Assembly (NCBI GenBank): GCA_019009955.1
Contig: CM032229.1
Span: 148,829,001-148,893,000 of the forward strand
DNA length: 64,000 bases
Direction: 5' to 3'
Source of the DNA: Riptortus pedestris
Taxonomy: Eukaryota; Arthropoda; Insecta; Hemiptera; Alydidae
Part shown: positions 45,295-58,343 of the stretch, piece after piece
Position numbering within the stretch: position 1 is the stretch's first letter
How the letters are laid out: every line of letters starts with the position of its first letter
The notes under the pieces: model-generated
The model's input: only the letters and a program-made list of their open reading frames with translations
The model's database searches: none
What the model was told of the DNA's origin: nothing
Made by a program: the position numbers and the translations under genes

Positions 45295-46064
45295 TGCAGA
45301 TTTCCCCTAAGGGAAATCAGCTATTGAGGTCGAACTCATGGCGGAATTTACGAAATTTTCCTTCCATGATAATGTCCATCGATCCTACCTAGTAGATGAC
45401 GAAAATGAGATCCGTTCAAATATATATATATTCAACTAGTCGAATCGAAAAAGTGTATAGAATACATCTTATTGCAAATTAAATTAACTATAAATATTGT
45501 TATATATATTTATTTTCTATCGTGAATATTAACCGAGATATTCGCATTTTTTAGTTTTCAGCCTTCAGTAAACCCCCACTTCTACTAGTGTTACGTAAAC
45601 AATACTTTGTTATGTAATAAACCACATTGTTCGAATCCTAAAAACCAAATATTGTTTTCATTGAACTTTTACTTTGTGAGATATATGAAAATACGTTCAG
45701 TTGACCCCCCCCCCCTCCAGTTCTTTTGCTTTTGGATTACTAAAACTTGAGTGATTGAGATAAAACTGATTCTGATTCATTGAAAATTACGGCACTAGCT
45801 TTAGTAAGTTGTTTTTAATAAAATTAATATGTTATATTCAGATATACTTCATTAATTATTTGTATTTCCGGTCTATCTCTGCAGCGCTACGAGGCTGGTT
45901 GGCTTGTTTGTTTATAATTCAGCCGCTTTCCGTTGCAGAGATTATTACCTTGTATTGTAAATTTCCTGAGCATTTACGACAGTGTTACCTGTATGCATAT
46001 TTATCTATTGTCAATCTTCGCGTGCGAAATCTGCTTAGTTTACGCAGCTCCTGCGTGACGGACA
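45295..46064 (+). mobile_element. Family A repeat, both ends present
   Basis: From GCAGATTTCCCC to CTGCGTGACGGAC. The (AT)n tract is reduced to a few units at 45421-45430. Interior non-coding, with a long C run at 45706-45716. Confidence 0.8.
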
Positions 46065-46325
46065 TTTTTGCTATTGATAGAAACACTGCTCATCTAGCGA
46101 ATCCCCATCAGCATTTACTTAAATAGACAGCACAAAATTAGTTAATAGTAATTTAATGCCTCTTATTGTATATTTAGTTGAACGTAAATCGTCATTTACA
46201 CTTTTTGAAAGCGTAGTAAAATATTTATTGTTCACCAAATCTACAAAAAGTAATGATTGTAAGAGAAACCAAAATCATAAATATGCACCATAACAAGTGT
46301 TAAAGAGCAAGTTGACCAACAAAAA

Positions 46326-46555
46326 TTCCGTCACGCAGGGGCTGCTTAAACTAAGCAGATTCCCCTCGTGAAGTGCAAAAACAGACATTTCTATCTACTG
46401 CTAACACACCTCCACCGGGAATATTAAGTGAATAAATACAAACGGTAGTAAGAAATCAATTTAACAAACAAATTTAAACAAACTGGGCTGCCAACGGCTC
46501 ACCGGAAAGAAATACAATAACTAAAACATATCAGAATAAAACATTCATTTTATTG

Positions 46556-46604
<49 letters not shown>

Positions 46605-46733
46605 TTTTGAAAGGACTTCATTTTCTTCATCTACTAGGTAGGATCGATGGACATTTGAAGAAGAAATCCGAAAATTGCGTTATGAGTGTGACCTCAATAG
46701 CGGTCACCCCTTACGGTGAATCAGCTAAAAAAA
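46326..46733 (-). mobile_element. Family A repeat, shortened copy
   Basis: Minus-strand copy from TTCCGTCACGCAG to AATCAGCTAAAA, about 400 bases, with an (AT)n tract at 46558-46601. The middle of the interior is deleted. Confidence 0.78.
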
Positions 46734-47810
46734 ATCTGTATCTTAAGGGCTAAGAAATCCTCAATTTTGCGCTACCTCTCCCCCAAACCTCCTCCCTTTT
46801 TCGATTTTGCAGGTTGGCAAAGTTAAGACGTATTTGGAAAAAAGTTATATCGTGTCAATATTATAGGCAATATGATAATACATTGTTAATATACAATCGT
46901 GTGACCTTAAACGTATTGTGACCAACGCATGTTTCGTTAGCGTCGTGCCATGGTTGGTCCACGTGTTTGCGTCTGCCCAAATTCTATTTATATATTTTTT
47001 TTTATGGCAAGAGAAAAAATACAGACTAAAGTTTGTGAAAGAAAATGCTTTTAAAAAAAGCCAAGATATTTCAGAGGGTCTTATAAGGTTAAAATTTATA
47101 AGCAGCTCAAGCAATTAGAACATCCTCTTTACAAGTTCCATCGGATCGTCTCCTTTCTAATTTACCTATCCTTTCCCTTTATCTTTAACGTTTATGGATA
47201 TTTATCGTTTTAATTTTGTTACAGGCTTGAACTAAGAGAGGCTCAGTCTATAGCTCTACAGTTTATCTATCTAGGGAATTTAAGGAACGCAGTATTTCGC
47301 TTTCCCTTTTAATAGGTTTTTATGGGGCAGATTTTTTTTTTTTAACGGTTTACTTGGCAAGCATTACTGCTTTTAGAGGTACTTTGAATATTGCGAAGTT
47401 TAGTTATTTATGAACCCCTTTTTTTATTTATCTCGAAAGGAAATGTATTTTTCTTTTACCGCATTTAAAATCTTATGACGGGATAAATTACCGTAGAACT
47501 TCTAGATAAGTTTCTAACAAACGATAATACTTGATTTCTCCTTTAAATACAACATTTCTTTTATAATAAGATAGTTCTAGGCACACAGATTTTCCTTGGG
47601 TTTGAGTGGATAATTTCTTCCTAGAAAACACTGACGATACACAGTTTAAAAGTTTTTTAAAATAAAAATTCAAACTCAAGAAATTTCAGTTCTTGGAATT
47701 ATAAAAATTACAATGATACTTTCAGAGATTCTCCCTTGGAATAATCGGACACTATATTAAATATTATTTATAGACTATAAAATGGATCCCTTCTTTAGAA
47801 TTTAAAAAAA

Positions 47811-48597
47811 GTCCGTCACGCAGGGGCTGCGTAAATTAAGCAGATTTCCCACACGAAGGTTTACAATAGACAAATATACATACAGGTAACAATACCGTGA
47901 ATGTTAACTGAATTAATACAAACGGTAACGGGAAATCTTTCGGTCACTTTACAATACAAGTTGCTAATCTCTACAACGGAAAGTGGCTGAATTGTAAACA
48001 AACAGGCCAGCCAACCCTGTAGCACTGTATAGATAGACCGGAAAGACAAACCGTTAATGGAATATATCTGAATATAAAATATTAATTTTATTAAAAACAA
48101 TTTACTAAAGCTAGTAATTTGTAATGAATCAGAACCATTTTTATCCCAATCACTCAAATTTTAGTAAGCCAAGAACAAAAGAAGGGGGAGGGGGTCAACC
48201 GTACGTATTTGCATAAATATCGCATTTATATATAAAGCAAAAGTTCAATGAAAACAATATTTGGTATTTGACTTTGTAATGAAGTGATTCGTAATACATC
48301 AGCTTATTGTTTATATGACACGAGTAAAAGTAGGAGTTTGTTGAAGGCTCAAAACTGAAAAATGCAAATATCTCCGTACATATTCGAGATATAGAGTAAA
48401 TGTATATAACAATATTTATAGTAACTTTAATTTTCAATAAGATTGGTCCTATACAATTTTTCGATCCGACGAACAGTAACAGATATGTTTCGAATTTTCG
48501 GAAATCCCCCCCTCTAAAATCCTCTTTTTACAAAAAACGTTTAAATATCGGGTTTCGTAACGATCAAACAAAAATTGTGACCGCTAGAGCGGTAACA

Positions 48598-48643
<46 letters not shown>

Positions 48644-49219
48644 CATATTACAGTAGAGCGTCGATAATCCGGACTAATTAATGTCAGACCACATCCGTAT
48701 TTTCGAAATATCCGGATTTTTGAACATCGATATAAAAACATCGTTTTAAGAACAATTTCATACTACATATGGTGAAAGGAGCATAAAAATCGTTAAATAT
48801 ATTTATGCATATAGTTTATTAATTAATATGTAACTAAAAATATGTACATATGTACTTCATATTAAAATAAACGTTAGAAGTTAAAATTTATCTAAAAAAT
48901 AGTTGTACAAACAGATATGTCAAAAAAAATATGTATATGTATGTATACACAAATAAACAAAAACTCACATCAATGGTTGGGGGGTTATTTCAGTGGAAAC
49001 AGAGAGAAAATAACATTATAAGGAAGCAGGCCGGCTTAGCGGTTTTGGTTTCTCGGAACTGTGTATAACGAACTTACATACTGAAAAATTTGGTTCTAGG
49101 AATTACATGCAGTCTCCTTCCTGATATTTTTCTAGACGATAATTCAATTCTTTCCCGGGCTTCAGAAACTTCAGTTTGGCTTGTCTCGTGTGCATTGCGT
49201 ATCGCTAATAGGCGCAAAC

Positions 49220-49252
<33 letters not shown>

Positions 49253-49446
49253 TCTGGAATAAGTCCGGATTTTTGACGTTCCGGATTATTGACGTCCGGA
49301 TTATCGACGCTCTGCTGTATATATAATTTTGAACGGACCTCATTTTTGCTATCTCCTGGGTAGGATCGATGGACATTTGAAGAAATTTTTCGAAAACCGC
49401 GTCATGAGTATGACCTCAATAGCTGATTTCCCTTAAGAGGATCCCT
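47811..49446 (-). mobile_element. Family A copy interrupted by a pogo-like MITE
   Basis: Minus-strand copy starting GTCCGTCACGCAG (47812). Its (AT)n tract at 48601-48637 is followed by a TA-flanked pogo-like element (48651-49317). The copy resumes and ends near 49446 with a damaged terminus (AGGATCCCTAAAAA). Confidence 0.82.
48651..49317. mobile_element. pogo/Tigger-like MITE
   Basis: 24-base inverted ends with one mismatch (left CAGTAGAGCGTCGATAATCC; right end is its reverse with CAGCAG), flanked by TA on both sides. These ends are typical of pogo/Tigger elements. 667 bases, with a 26-base T run at about 49222. A 50-codon minus-strand reading stretch near 49100-49230 may be a transposase remnant, but I cannot confirm it. 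Confidence 0.85.
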
Positions 49447-50109
49447 AAAAATGAGATAGGAATAAATACATTATTAATAAAATGTCCATGATTTAACCAC
49501 AAGTTTGGTTTGGTGCTCTCTACATACTACTTTAGTACATGATACATTGGGAAAATTCAGAGAAAAATAATCTGGCTTTCTTTCAGAACGGAATTTGAAA
49601 GTAAAAGTGGGCTCTCCGGAGACGTGTTTTGAACATCACCCTTTTTTAAAATTGCCTCTCATTCCACTAAAAATCATGACCTTCTCTGTTTAGGACTTAG
49701 TCATCTATAAAACATCTACATCAGAAGGCATAATTCAGAGGCCAATGCAAAACAATATTAATCCTTTAAGAGTATGGAGTGAGCATAATTGAGAGAGGCC
49801 GTGTTTCTCCCAGATTATTAAATGTTCACTATTCACAACGATATAAATGTGCCAAGCACATGCGCATTCATTTTTTATCGATCCGCTTGACAGAAACGGA
49901 GATTTTTCGAATTTTCAATTATTTCTTCCTCTAACCCCCACCCCACTCCTATTTCAGCAGTTACAGGGTCTTTTTTTTACTTTACCCACACCAATTACTT
50001 CTTTCTAAAAGTGTGGTTTAAGTTATTATTAAATTAATGCTACAGAAGAAAAGATGATAAAAGTAATGTATTTAACAAGCTCCAAATGTAAACAAAAATG
50101 ATGAGTTAT

Positions 50110-50333
50110 AATTATTATTTATTAACGTCCACTTTTTGCAACCCAGGCTAATTGGGACGGGTTATCTACAGGTTACCACCCTTTTCTAGCCAGGGTGGAA
50201 TTTGGATGTTACTTAATGAATTTCGTCACTAAATAATTTCCTTTGCCCAGGCGAGAATCGAACTCGCCACTCTAGGTTTACCATGTGAGATAAAGGCCAA
50301 CGCTTTAACTCACATGGCTAACCTGAGCCCCTA
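50110..50333 (-). mobile_element. tRNA-derived SINE, full length, reverse
   Basis: From TTATTATTTATTAACGTCC to GGCTAACCTGAGCCCC, with reversed B-box GCGAGAATCGAACTCGCC. Confidence 0.87.
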
Positions 50334-50819
50334 AAAAATACATGACTATACAATTTGTTCAATTAATCGCTTAGGGGGGGGGGCAACATGCTTTTAATGA
50401 TTTTAAAATAGAATCAAATATATCTTCGTTCTTTGGTGAAAAGCAAGCTTCATTAAGTGTCTTCTTCTACATTTCAGTGTTTTATGCTATATTCCGAACC
50501 TTTGAAATGTCTTAAATGCCAATTCTTCTGATTTAAGAACACGACTAAGTATAAAATTCATTATTAACAAAAACAACTTCAACGTTTCTTAAAATCTAGG
50601 AGGTAATAGGTAGGTAACCTCCTTCATGTATACTTTTTCTTCTTTCAAAATCACTAATTATATCAAAAGTAACGGGTGTGGCTAAAGTAAAAAAGACCCC
50701 AGTTACCTAATATAATCTTAGTTTTCCATGAAACGGTTAAATATCCAGTGTGATGTGAAATAAAAATAAAATCATGTAGTTTAGAACGTAAAATCTTAAA
50801 TTAAGTCAAAAACGAAAAT

Positions 50820-51891
<1,072 letters not shown>

Positions 51892-52746
51892 TATATATAT
51901 GTCGTTATTTTTCGGGTAGGATCGATGTGTAGAAGGCTGTTTGAAGAAAATGTTCGAGAGTGCAACCTCAATAGCTGACGTTCCTTAGGGTTTGAAACCG
52001 CGAAAATAAAATTGAAGTAGTTTATTCTCATCATTTCGATTTTTTTTGGAAACTAAAAGCAAAGTTACAAAGAAAAAAAAAAGGCTATTCTCGAGGTTCC
52101 ATTAACTAAATTATTGACAATAATCAAGTCCACAAACCAATGTAGTTTTCTAATCTAGTTGTTCTTAGAGCCCTTCCGGGAAACTAGACTATTTTATGTT
52201 TTCTTTTTCAACCTCTGTTTCTTCATTGAGGTGTCTAAGTTATTTATGTTGTTATTCAATTCCTTGGTGCAACAAAACTTTCTATTTTCCGGCGACATTG
52301 TCGGTGTTTTTCATTCGCCGTTCTGCAGGCAACTTCATGAGGTTTCCTTATTCCCTCCCTTTCCAGCTCCAAGGCAAGGTCTCTCATGCCCCAGAGAACA
52401 GAACCCCGAAATTAAAACGATAAATTTCCATAAATGGTACGTAGAGGGCGGGAGAGGACCGGAATCCGAGGGGGTGGGGGCGAAGCACGTCTTAATCCCC
52501 ATAAGCCCCCGAATTCCTTTGCTAGAGCCAGCATCAGCACCACACAGCACATGCTGCCCCACAATACCCCCCCATCTTCTATCTAACATCCAGCCCTACC
52601 TCTAGTCTATGACGATTCGTAAATTGTGCGCCACTGCTCTGATTAAATTTTCTGTTGCTCTGTCTATTGTGTGTTGTATTTTCCTGACTTTTGATTTTAA
52701 AAGATAAACTAAAAATTGTTTGTTTACCTCCTCGTCTTATAGTTTA
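51892..52746. other. No gene confirmed; GC-richer patch at 52300-52610
   Basis: Overlapping ORFs on both strands (148, 75 and 84 codons) reflect the composition. None shows a conserved domain or sensible splice structure. Confidence 0.4.
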
Positions 52747-53839
52747 CTTTTAGCAGATTTCCCTTAAGGAAAATCAGCTATTGAGGTCGTACTCACGACG
52801 GAATTTTTGAAATTTTTCTTCAAATGTCCATCGATCCTGCCCAGGAGATGACGAAAATGAGGTCGTTCAAAACTGTATCTATTTATCTATATATTTGCCT
52901 GTCACCACTCTAGCGGTCGCAATTTTTGCCTTATCGTTTCCAAACATGGTATATAATCGTTTTTTACAAAAAGAAAGATGAAGTTCCCTAATGGCTGAAA
53001 TCGGACCTAGAGGAGGGGAGTTTAGATGGGAGGATTTTCGACAATTCGAAGTATCTCCGATACTATACGTCGAAAAATTGTATCATCTTATTGCAAATTA
53101 AATGTACTATAATTATTGGTATATGCATTCTCTATCTTGAATATTAACCAAGATATTTACATTTTTCAGCCAATCAGCAAACCCCCACTTCTACTCATAT
53201 TGCATAAACAATTCTCGGTTATGTAATAAACCTCATCATTTGAAGCTTAAATACCAAATATTGTTTTCAAGAGACATTTATTATACGAGATACATGCAAA
53301 TATGTCCTGGTGACCCCTCCCTCTTCTTAAGTTTTTGGACTACTAAAATTTGATTGATGTGCTAAATATTATTCTGGTTTATTATAAATTACAGTACTAG
53401 ATATAGTAAATAGTTTCCAATCAAATTAATATGTTATATTCAGATATATTACAGTAATTGTTTTTCTTTCCGGTAAGAAGTTGGCAGAACTGTTTGTTTA
53501 CATTTCAGATGCTTTCCGTCGGGAGGTTTCTTATTAGCGATTGTATTTATTCACTAAGGTCTGTTTCGTGTTACTTTTCTATTTTTCATGTTATATTTCT
53601 GTTATGTTATTTTATGTTCGTTTAAATTAATTTTGTTGCGTTTCGTTTTTTTTTTATTTTTATTTTTTTTTTTTTTTTCAATTTTATACAGGTTTTTTTC
53701 CCGAGCAACATCGCCAAAGCTGCGAAGCTCCAAATAAATATAAGTAATAAGGTGTTGTGTTACCGGCATGTAGATTTATTTATTACTAAACTTCACGAGG
53801 GAAATCTGCTTAGTTTACGCAGCCCCTGTGTGATGGACT
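52747..53839 (+). mobile_element. Family A copy carrying a nested LINE tail
   Basis: Start TTTTAGCAGATTTCCC, end CTGTGTGATGGAC. Between about 53555 and 53750 it contains T-rich DNA and the sequence GCGAAGCTCCAAATAAATA, the same 3' tail as the LINE at 34400-35460, so a LINE fragment has inserted in it. Confidence 0.75.
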
Positions 53840-53929
53840 TGTACAGATTTTGTACTGCGGTTTCTTTTTATGCATTTTGTAACGTTTTACGAACAAATTA
53901 GTCAATATTATTTAAATTAAATTATTTAT

Positions 53930-54076
53930 TAATATCCACCTTCTAGAACTATGGCTAATTGGGACGGGTTATCCACAGGCTACCACCCTTTTCTAGCCAG
54001 GTTGGGACTGAGGATTTTATTTAATGAATTCCGTCACTAAATAAATTCCTTTGCACAGGCGGGAATCGAACTAATA
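53930..54076 (-). mobile_element. tRNA-derived SINE, truncated, reverse
   Basis: TTTATTAATATCCACCTTCT to GGCGGGAATCGAACT. It stops at the B-box. Confidence 0.78.
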
Positions 54077-54079
54077 TTA

Positions 54080-54943
54080 TTCAACAAAAAATTATTTTCT
54101 ACGAAGCCACATTTTCTAATATAATCTTCAAAACAGGAATGGTCTTTCTTTATTTATTTATTTTATTGTTGTTAGAACTCGCGACAGTTGTTTGTTCCAA
54201 GTTCATTTTCATTTTCCTTCCTTTTGTTCGGTTGTCCCTCTCTTCCGAGATCCCGTCTACTCATTTTCTCCTGCTGCGTCTCCTACTTTTCTCTATCCCC
54301 AATCCTATGAAAAAATAACAAAAACTCAACAGTATCTTTTTAAAATAAATTTCATATATAAATATTTATCTTACTGACTTGTGTGCCTATATGTTGAAGT
54401 CCTATTTATATTTCTTTATTTAGGACCGTAATTATTAAGAACTTAAATCGGTTTTTTATAGAGTGGCTATCATCTCTAGTATTCCAGACAGTACTTCTGA
54501 CATTGCAAGGGACTTTCTTATGCTCTCATACATTTTGCACTCTGTGACTGTGCAACTGTTAGCTCTACTCCACAAGCAATGCAGACTTCCTTTTTCATCA
54601 GTTACTGGTGTGTGAGCCTTTTGTGGCCAATTCTGAAGCGACATATTATAACTTCATCCCTCCTTTTAGGTCTTTCTTTAAAGTGAAGTAATCTTTTAGA
54701 ACATAGAAACCCATGTTAAGAAGTACGATTCACTTCATGAAATAGCCAATTATGGATTACTTGACTCACTAACTCACAAAATAAGTGAACATATAATTTC
54801 AGTTACTCGCAATAATATTTATATCCCCATACAATGGGTCGGGGAAAATGCAGCCTGAGATGGAAATGAATGACTGCCAATGTTATATGACGGCCAAAGG
54901 AGACACTTATACGTTTTCACATGAGGGTTCAACACAAATAATA
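54080..54943. other. No gene seen
   Basis: AT-rich spacer before the gypsy fragment. Short minus-strand reading around 54456-54660 (a C-x-V-T-E-C-K-like stretch) could be a LINE knuckle remnant but is too weak to assign. Confidence 0.4.
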
Positions 54944-55023
54944 TGTAACAGCTGGGCCGCGTTGCCCCTGGTTACCACTTAACCTAACACTGATAACAAA
55001 AGTTTAGACAGTCAGTTGCTTGT
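54944..55023 (+). repeat. Left arm of perfect 80-bp inverted repeat (LTR start)
   Basis: Read base by base, these 80 bases are identical to the reverse complement of 56777-56856. They are the first part of the gypsy 5' LTR, so the fragment is framed by inverted rather than direct LTR sequence. Confidence 0.9.
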
Positions 55024-55163
55024 GTACCACCATGAGGAGACCTCTGTCTGTATTGTTCTAAAGTATTATTATTATTATTTTTGTGAAATTTACGAAAATA
55101 CAGTAACCTATTTTTTTGGAATCAAGACTTCATTTATTTATAGGGAACACCCCCCTATAAAAC

Positions 55164-55179
55164 TGGTGACCCCGACGCG
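55164..55179 (+). other. Primer binding site of the gypsy element
   Basis: TGGTGACCCCGACGCG follows the LTR region. TGGTGACCCCGAC is a common primer binding site start in arthropod gypsy elements, complementary to a tRNA 3' end. The tRNA is not determined. Confidence 0.6.
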
Positions 55180-55198
55180 ATTTTGACTGCTAATCGAA

Positions 55199-55474
55199 AT
55201 GCTGAATAAGGAGGAATACCTCGCATTAGCTGAACCAGCGCTCACAGAACGTCTTATCGACGAAGTTCAAAAGCTACGAGCAGAAGTCGCCAAACTACGA
55301 ATCCGAGCTCGTTCCAAGAGCCGTGAAAGAGAAAATGAAGGCGGAAGATGGCGTCCCCGTCCACGCAGTCCATCATCACCACGGAAAGGTATCTGTTATT
55401 ACCACAATCGCTTCCAGGATAAAGCTAGGAAATGCACAACACCCTGCAGCTGGAATCAGAAGCCTTTAAACTAG
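55199..55474 (+). pseudogene. gypsy gag, internally shortened
   Basis: 91 codons. The ATG lies about 20 bases after the primer binding site; a short helical N-terminus (LIDEVQKLRAEVAKL) is followed by an Arg/Ser-rich linker and the nucleocapsid-like CYYHNRFQDKARKC end typical of this gypsy group. Normal gag is 300-400 aa, so most of the capsid region is deleted. It overlaps the pol frame by 43 bases in the -1 direction. Confidence 0.72.
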
Positions 55475-56796
55475 AAAGGGTGACGGAAGAAGCGGCAACC
55501 GTCAATACCCAGTCACTCAGCCGCCTGTTCGTGTACGATAAGCGGTCAAGACTTCACTTCCTAGTTGATACAGGCGCAGCTATTTCTCTAATACCTGTTT
55601 CTAATTATCCTAAACGAAAAGCCACAGATTATACCCTCGTAGCCGCCAATAACTCCCCGATCAAGACATACGGTGAAGTAAACCTTATTGTAGACTTCGG
55701 ACTTCGAAGACCCTACCCATGGCAGTTCGTCATCGCGGATGTAGAAAAGCCCATAATAGGTGCCGACTTTTTATTCCACCATCAGCTTGTAGTCGATCTT
55801 CGACAGAAAAGGCTTATTGACCAGAAGACAGGACTCTCCACACTAGGCCAACTCTCAAAAACACCACCTATTTCCATCTCTACTATCCCAGGAGACTGTC
55901 CCTATGCACACATTTTAAAGGAATTCCCAGACCTGACGAGACCATCTCCAATTAAAGGACCAACTAGGACTGTAGTGGAGCACTATATTAATTAGAAATT
56001 AATTAAAACCACAGGCAACCCGATCACTAGCAAGGTCCGAAGACTCCCTGCGGAAAAATATAGGTTAGTAGAGGAAATTGAACGCATGCTGGCAGAAGGA
56101 ATATGTCGACCGTCCAAGAGCCCGTGGTCGAGCCCTCTCCATGTAGTTACCAAGAAAGACGGAGGATTACGTTTGTGTGGTGACTACCGTAGACTTAACG
56201 CCCAAACTGTCCCGAACCAATACGGCGTCCCGAATTTGATAGATTTTAATACCAGGTTGGATGGAGCGAAAATTTTCTCGACATTAGACTTAGTCAGAGC
56301 TTACCATCATATACCCATAGCGGAAGAAGATATAGAAAAAACCGCCATTGCTACACCATTTGGTCTTATGGAGTACTTACGTATGACCTTCGGACTCAGA
56401 AATGCAGCTCAAACTTTTCAACGATTTGTAGACACAATGCTGCGCGGTTTAGATTTCGTCTTCCCCTATTTGGATGATTTCTTGGTGGCATCCAAAGACG
56501 AGCAAACGCATGAAGACCACCTCCGAGAAGTTTTTCAGCGATTAAACGAGTACGGTATGTCCTTAAATCTTGCTAAGTGCGTACTAGGCAAAACAGAGGT
56601 AGATTTTTTAGGGTACAGAGTAGTCGCCTCTGGAATAAAACCTCTACCTTCTAAAGTTCAGAACATTTTAGACTTTCCTCGTCCAGACACTATTTGCAAA
56701 CTACGCAGGTTTCTAGGGATGCTAAATTTTTATAGAAGATGCATTCCAAACGCAGCTAAAATACAAATGCCACTTAACAAGCAACTGACTGTCTAA
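55432..56796 (+). pseudogene. gypsy pol: protease and reverse transcriptase, interrupted and truncated
   Basis: The protease part has the active site VDTGAAISLIP and the later IIGADFL block. After an in-frame TAG at about 55993 the same frame continues with the RT: SPWSSPLHVVTKKDGGLRLC, the DYRRLN block, LDLVRAYHHIP, FGLRNAAQTFQRF and the catalytic YLDD. The RT is otherwise uninterrupted to 56796, where it runs into the inverted LTR arm. RNase H and integrase are absent. The stop and truncation make it non-autonomous; the good RT conservation suggests recent decay. Confidence 0.88.
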
Positions 56797-56856
56797 ACTT
56801 TTGTTATCAGTGTTAGGTTAAGTGGTAACCAGGGGCAACGCGGCCCAGCTGTTACA
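56777..56856 (-). repeat. Right arm of perfect 80-bp inverted repeat (LTR start, reversed)
   Basis: Joins the RT coding sequence directly at AAGCAACTGACTG, so the last codons and stop of the RT frame are read from the inverted LTR. Beyond 56856 the match stops. Confidence 0.9.
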
Positions 56857-58249
56857 AATAAAAAGATTCTATTGAAAACTCATTTCCTCAAGGAAACAAC
56901 AACACATAGCTACAAACATGTGGATTTAAGGATTCAAACAGCTGCTCAGCTGACCACTATACTGAACTAACTTACACTCACATACTGTACAGATGAGAAC
57001 TCTCGCGAAACAACAGACTTCATCTAAAACGTGTGGTTGACGACTCGACAGGCAAGTAGCCAACAAGTCCGAAACTTCAATTTAATAAATATATAAGCAA
57101 TATTTGCATATTCTGTGAGAAAATTTCATAAAATTAAACATTTTACGAAAATTAGTAGGAAAAGCCGTTTTTACCTTTTATTTTTCTTTCCTCTAGTATT
57201 TTATTTTCATTTTTTAATTGCCACTTATTTATTTTTAATGTTCATAACTGATCTATATCGCAAGTGAATTATATACATTGATTTGTCAAGTTGTTTAGAA
57301 TACTTGTTACATTCTAACGGACGGAGCATGTATTAAATAAATTACCACAATCTTGGAGTACTAGATTGAGGAAACAATCAATCAGTGTTTTGGGAAATAC
57401 ATTTAAAAACTAATATAACTACCAGATTTTGTGGATTTTTTTTGTTCTTATTTTTAATGAAATATATTTAGTAGAGCAACAATGTTAGTTAAAATATATG
57501 ATACTATTCACCTGAGTTGATCTTTAGTCAGATAGCAAGCTTATTATTAAGATGGCTTTGAGATTCGTTAGTACATTACAGTCCTTAGTTATTATTTTCA
57601 AGGTTTGGAAAAAAAAATATGCACCTCTTCCTATGGGTTGTCTACAGATTTCCACTCTTTTATAGGGAAGATGAAGTTTAAAATTTTATTTACTGAACCA
57701 AATAAGTTATTATGCCCACCAAGAAACGAAAGAAGGGAGCCTAGGAATGTAAATTTGCCAAACTCATTTCCTATGCAGAGTAGGCCAACCTATTGCAACT
57801 TTGGAGCTACATATTGTTTTAAGAAGTCATAAGGATCTTTTTGATATAATTTTTTTTGTTATTAAGGCTTGTAAAGAATTTAAGAAGATATTCGAGCCAG
57901 TGGAAGTGAATTATATTTCAGGTAGAGTAACGTCATTTTATTCAAGAGACAGAGCGCTTTCTATGCAGTGCATCATCGTCAGTGCCCGAATGTCCTGGGT
58001 GTTGACCTGACGGCCCTTAGAGCCAGACTTCAGAAAAAGTTGTTACTGAGGAAGTGTGAACATTTATTACTCATTTGTCCATATACCACATTCTATAAAG
58101 TTCTACAGAAATTAGTATTTTGCAGGATCTGAAATAAAGGTTATGGAGAAATATTTGACCATATGTGATTAACACGAGCTCAAGCATTTCAAATTTGATT
58201 TAGTTCACTAGTATTTTCGAAATTGTCGGCAATAACCGCGGAGGTAAAA
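56857..58249. other. Upstream flank of the PGM-like gene
   Basis: No further gypsy sequence beyond the inverted LTR arm. No recognisable exon or core promoter. The ORFs at 57605-58010 lack motifs. Confidence 0.4.
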
Positions 58250-58343
58250 ATGAACGTCCTGAACGCAAAATGGGCCGATCCGGAAACATCGCACATGAAA
58301 TCAGAATTTATCAGTTGCGAACCTTTTCTCGAGCAGACACCTG
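58250..58343 (+). CDS. PGM-like exon 1 (codons 1-31 plus one base)
   Basis: ATG at 58250, consensus donor GTAAGT at 58344. It encodes MNVLNAKWADPET, then SCEPFLEQTP, matching the N-terminal PFEGQKP region. The spare G joins AC of exon 2 to give Asp. The N-terminus before EPF is about 10 residues longer than in usual PGMs unless the second Met is used. Confidence 0.75.

Larger units (their letters stand above)
54944..56856 (+). mobile_element. Ty3/gypsy LTR retrotransposon fragment bounded by inverted 80-bp LTR ends
   Basis: The left side is an LTR start (TGTAACAGCTGGGCCGCGTT) that runs about 215 bases to a primer binding site. The internal part keeps shortened gag, protease and reverse transcriptase. 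Right after the RT region the sequence ends with an exact reverse complement of the first 80 LTR bases (56777-56856). RNase H, integrase and the normal 3' LTR are missing. Confidence 0.85.

Noticed and set aside
52159..52605. 148-codon ORF and overlapping ORFs on both strands
   Set aside because: No conserved domain; openness in several frames follows from a local rise in GC.
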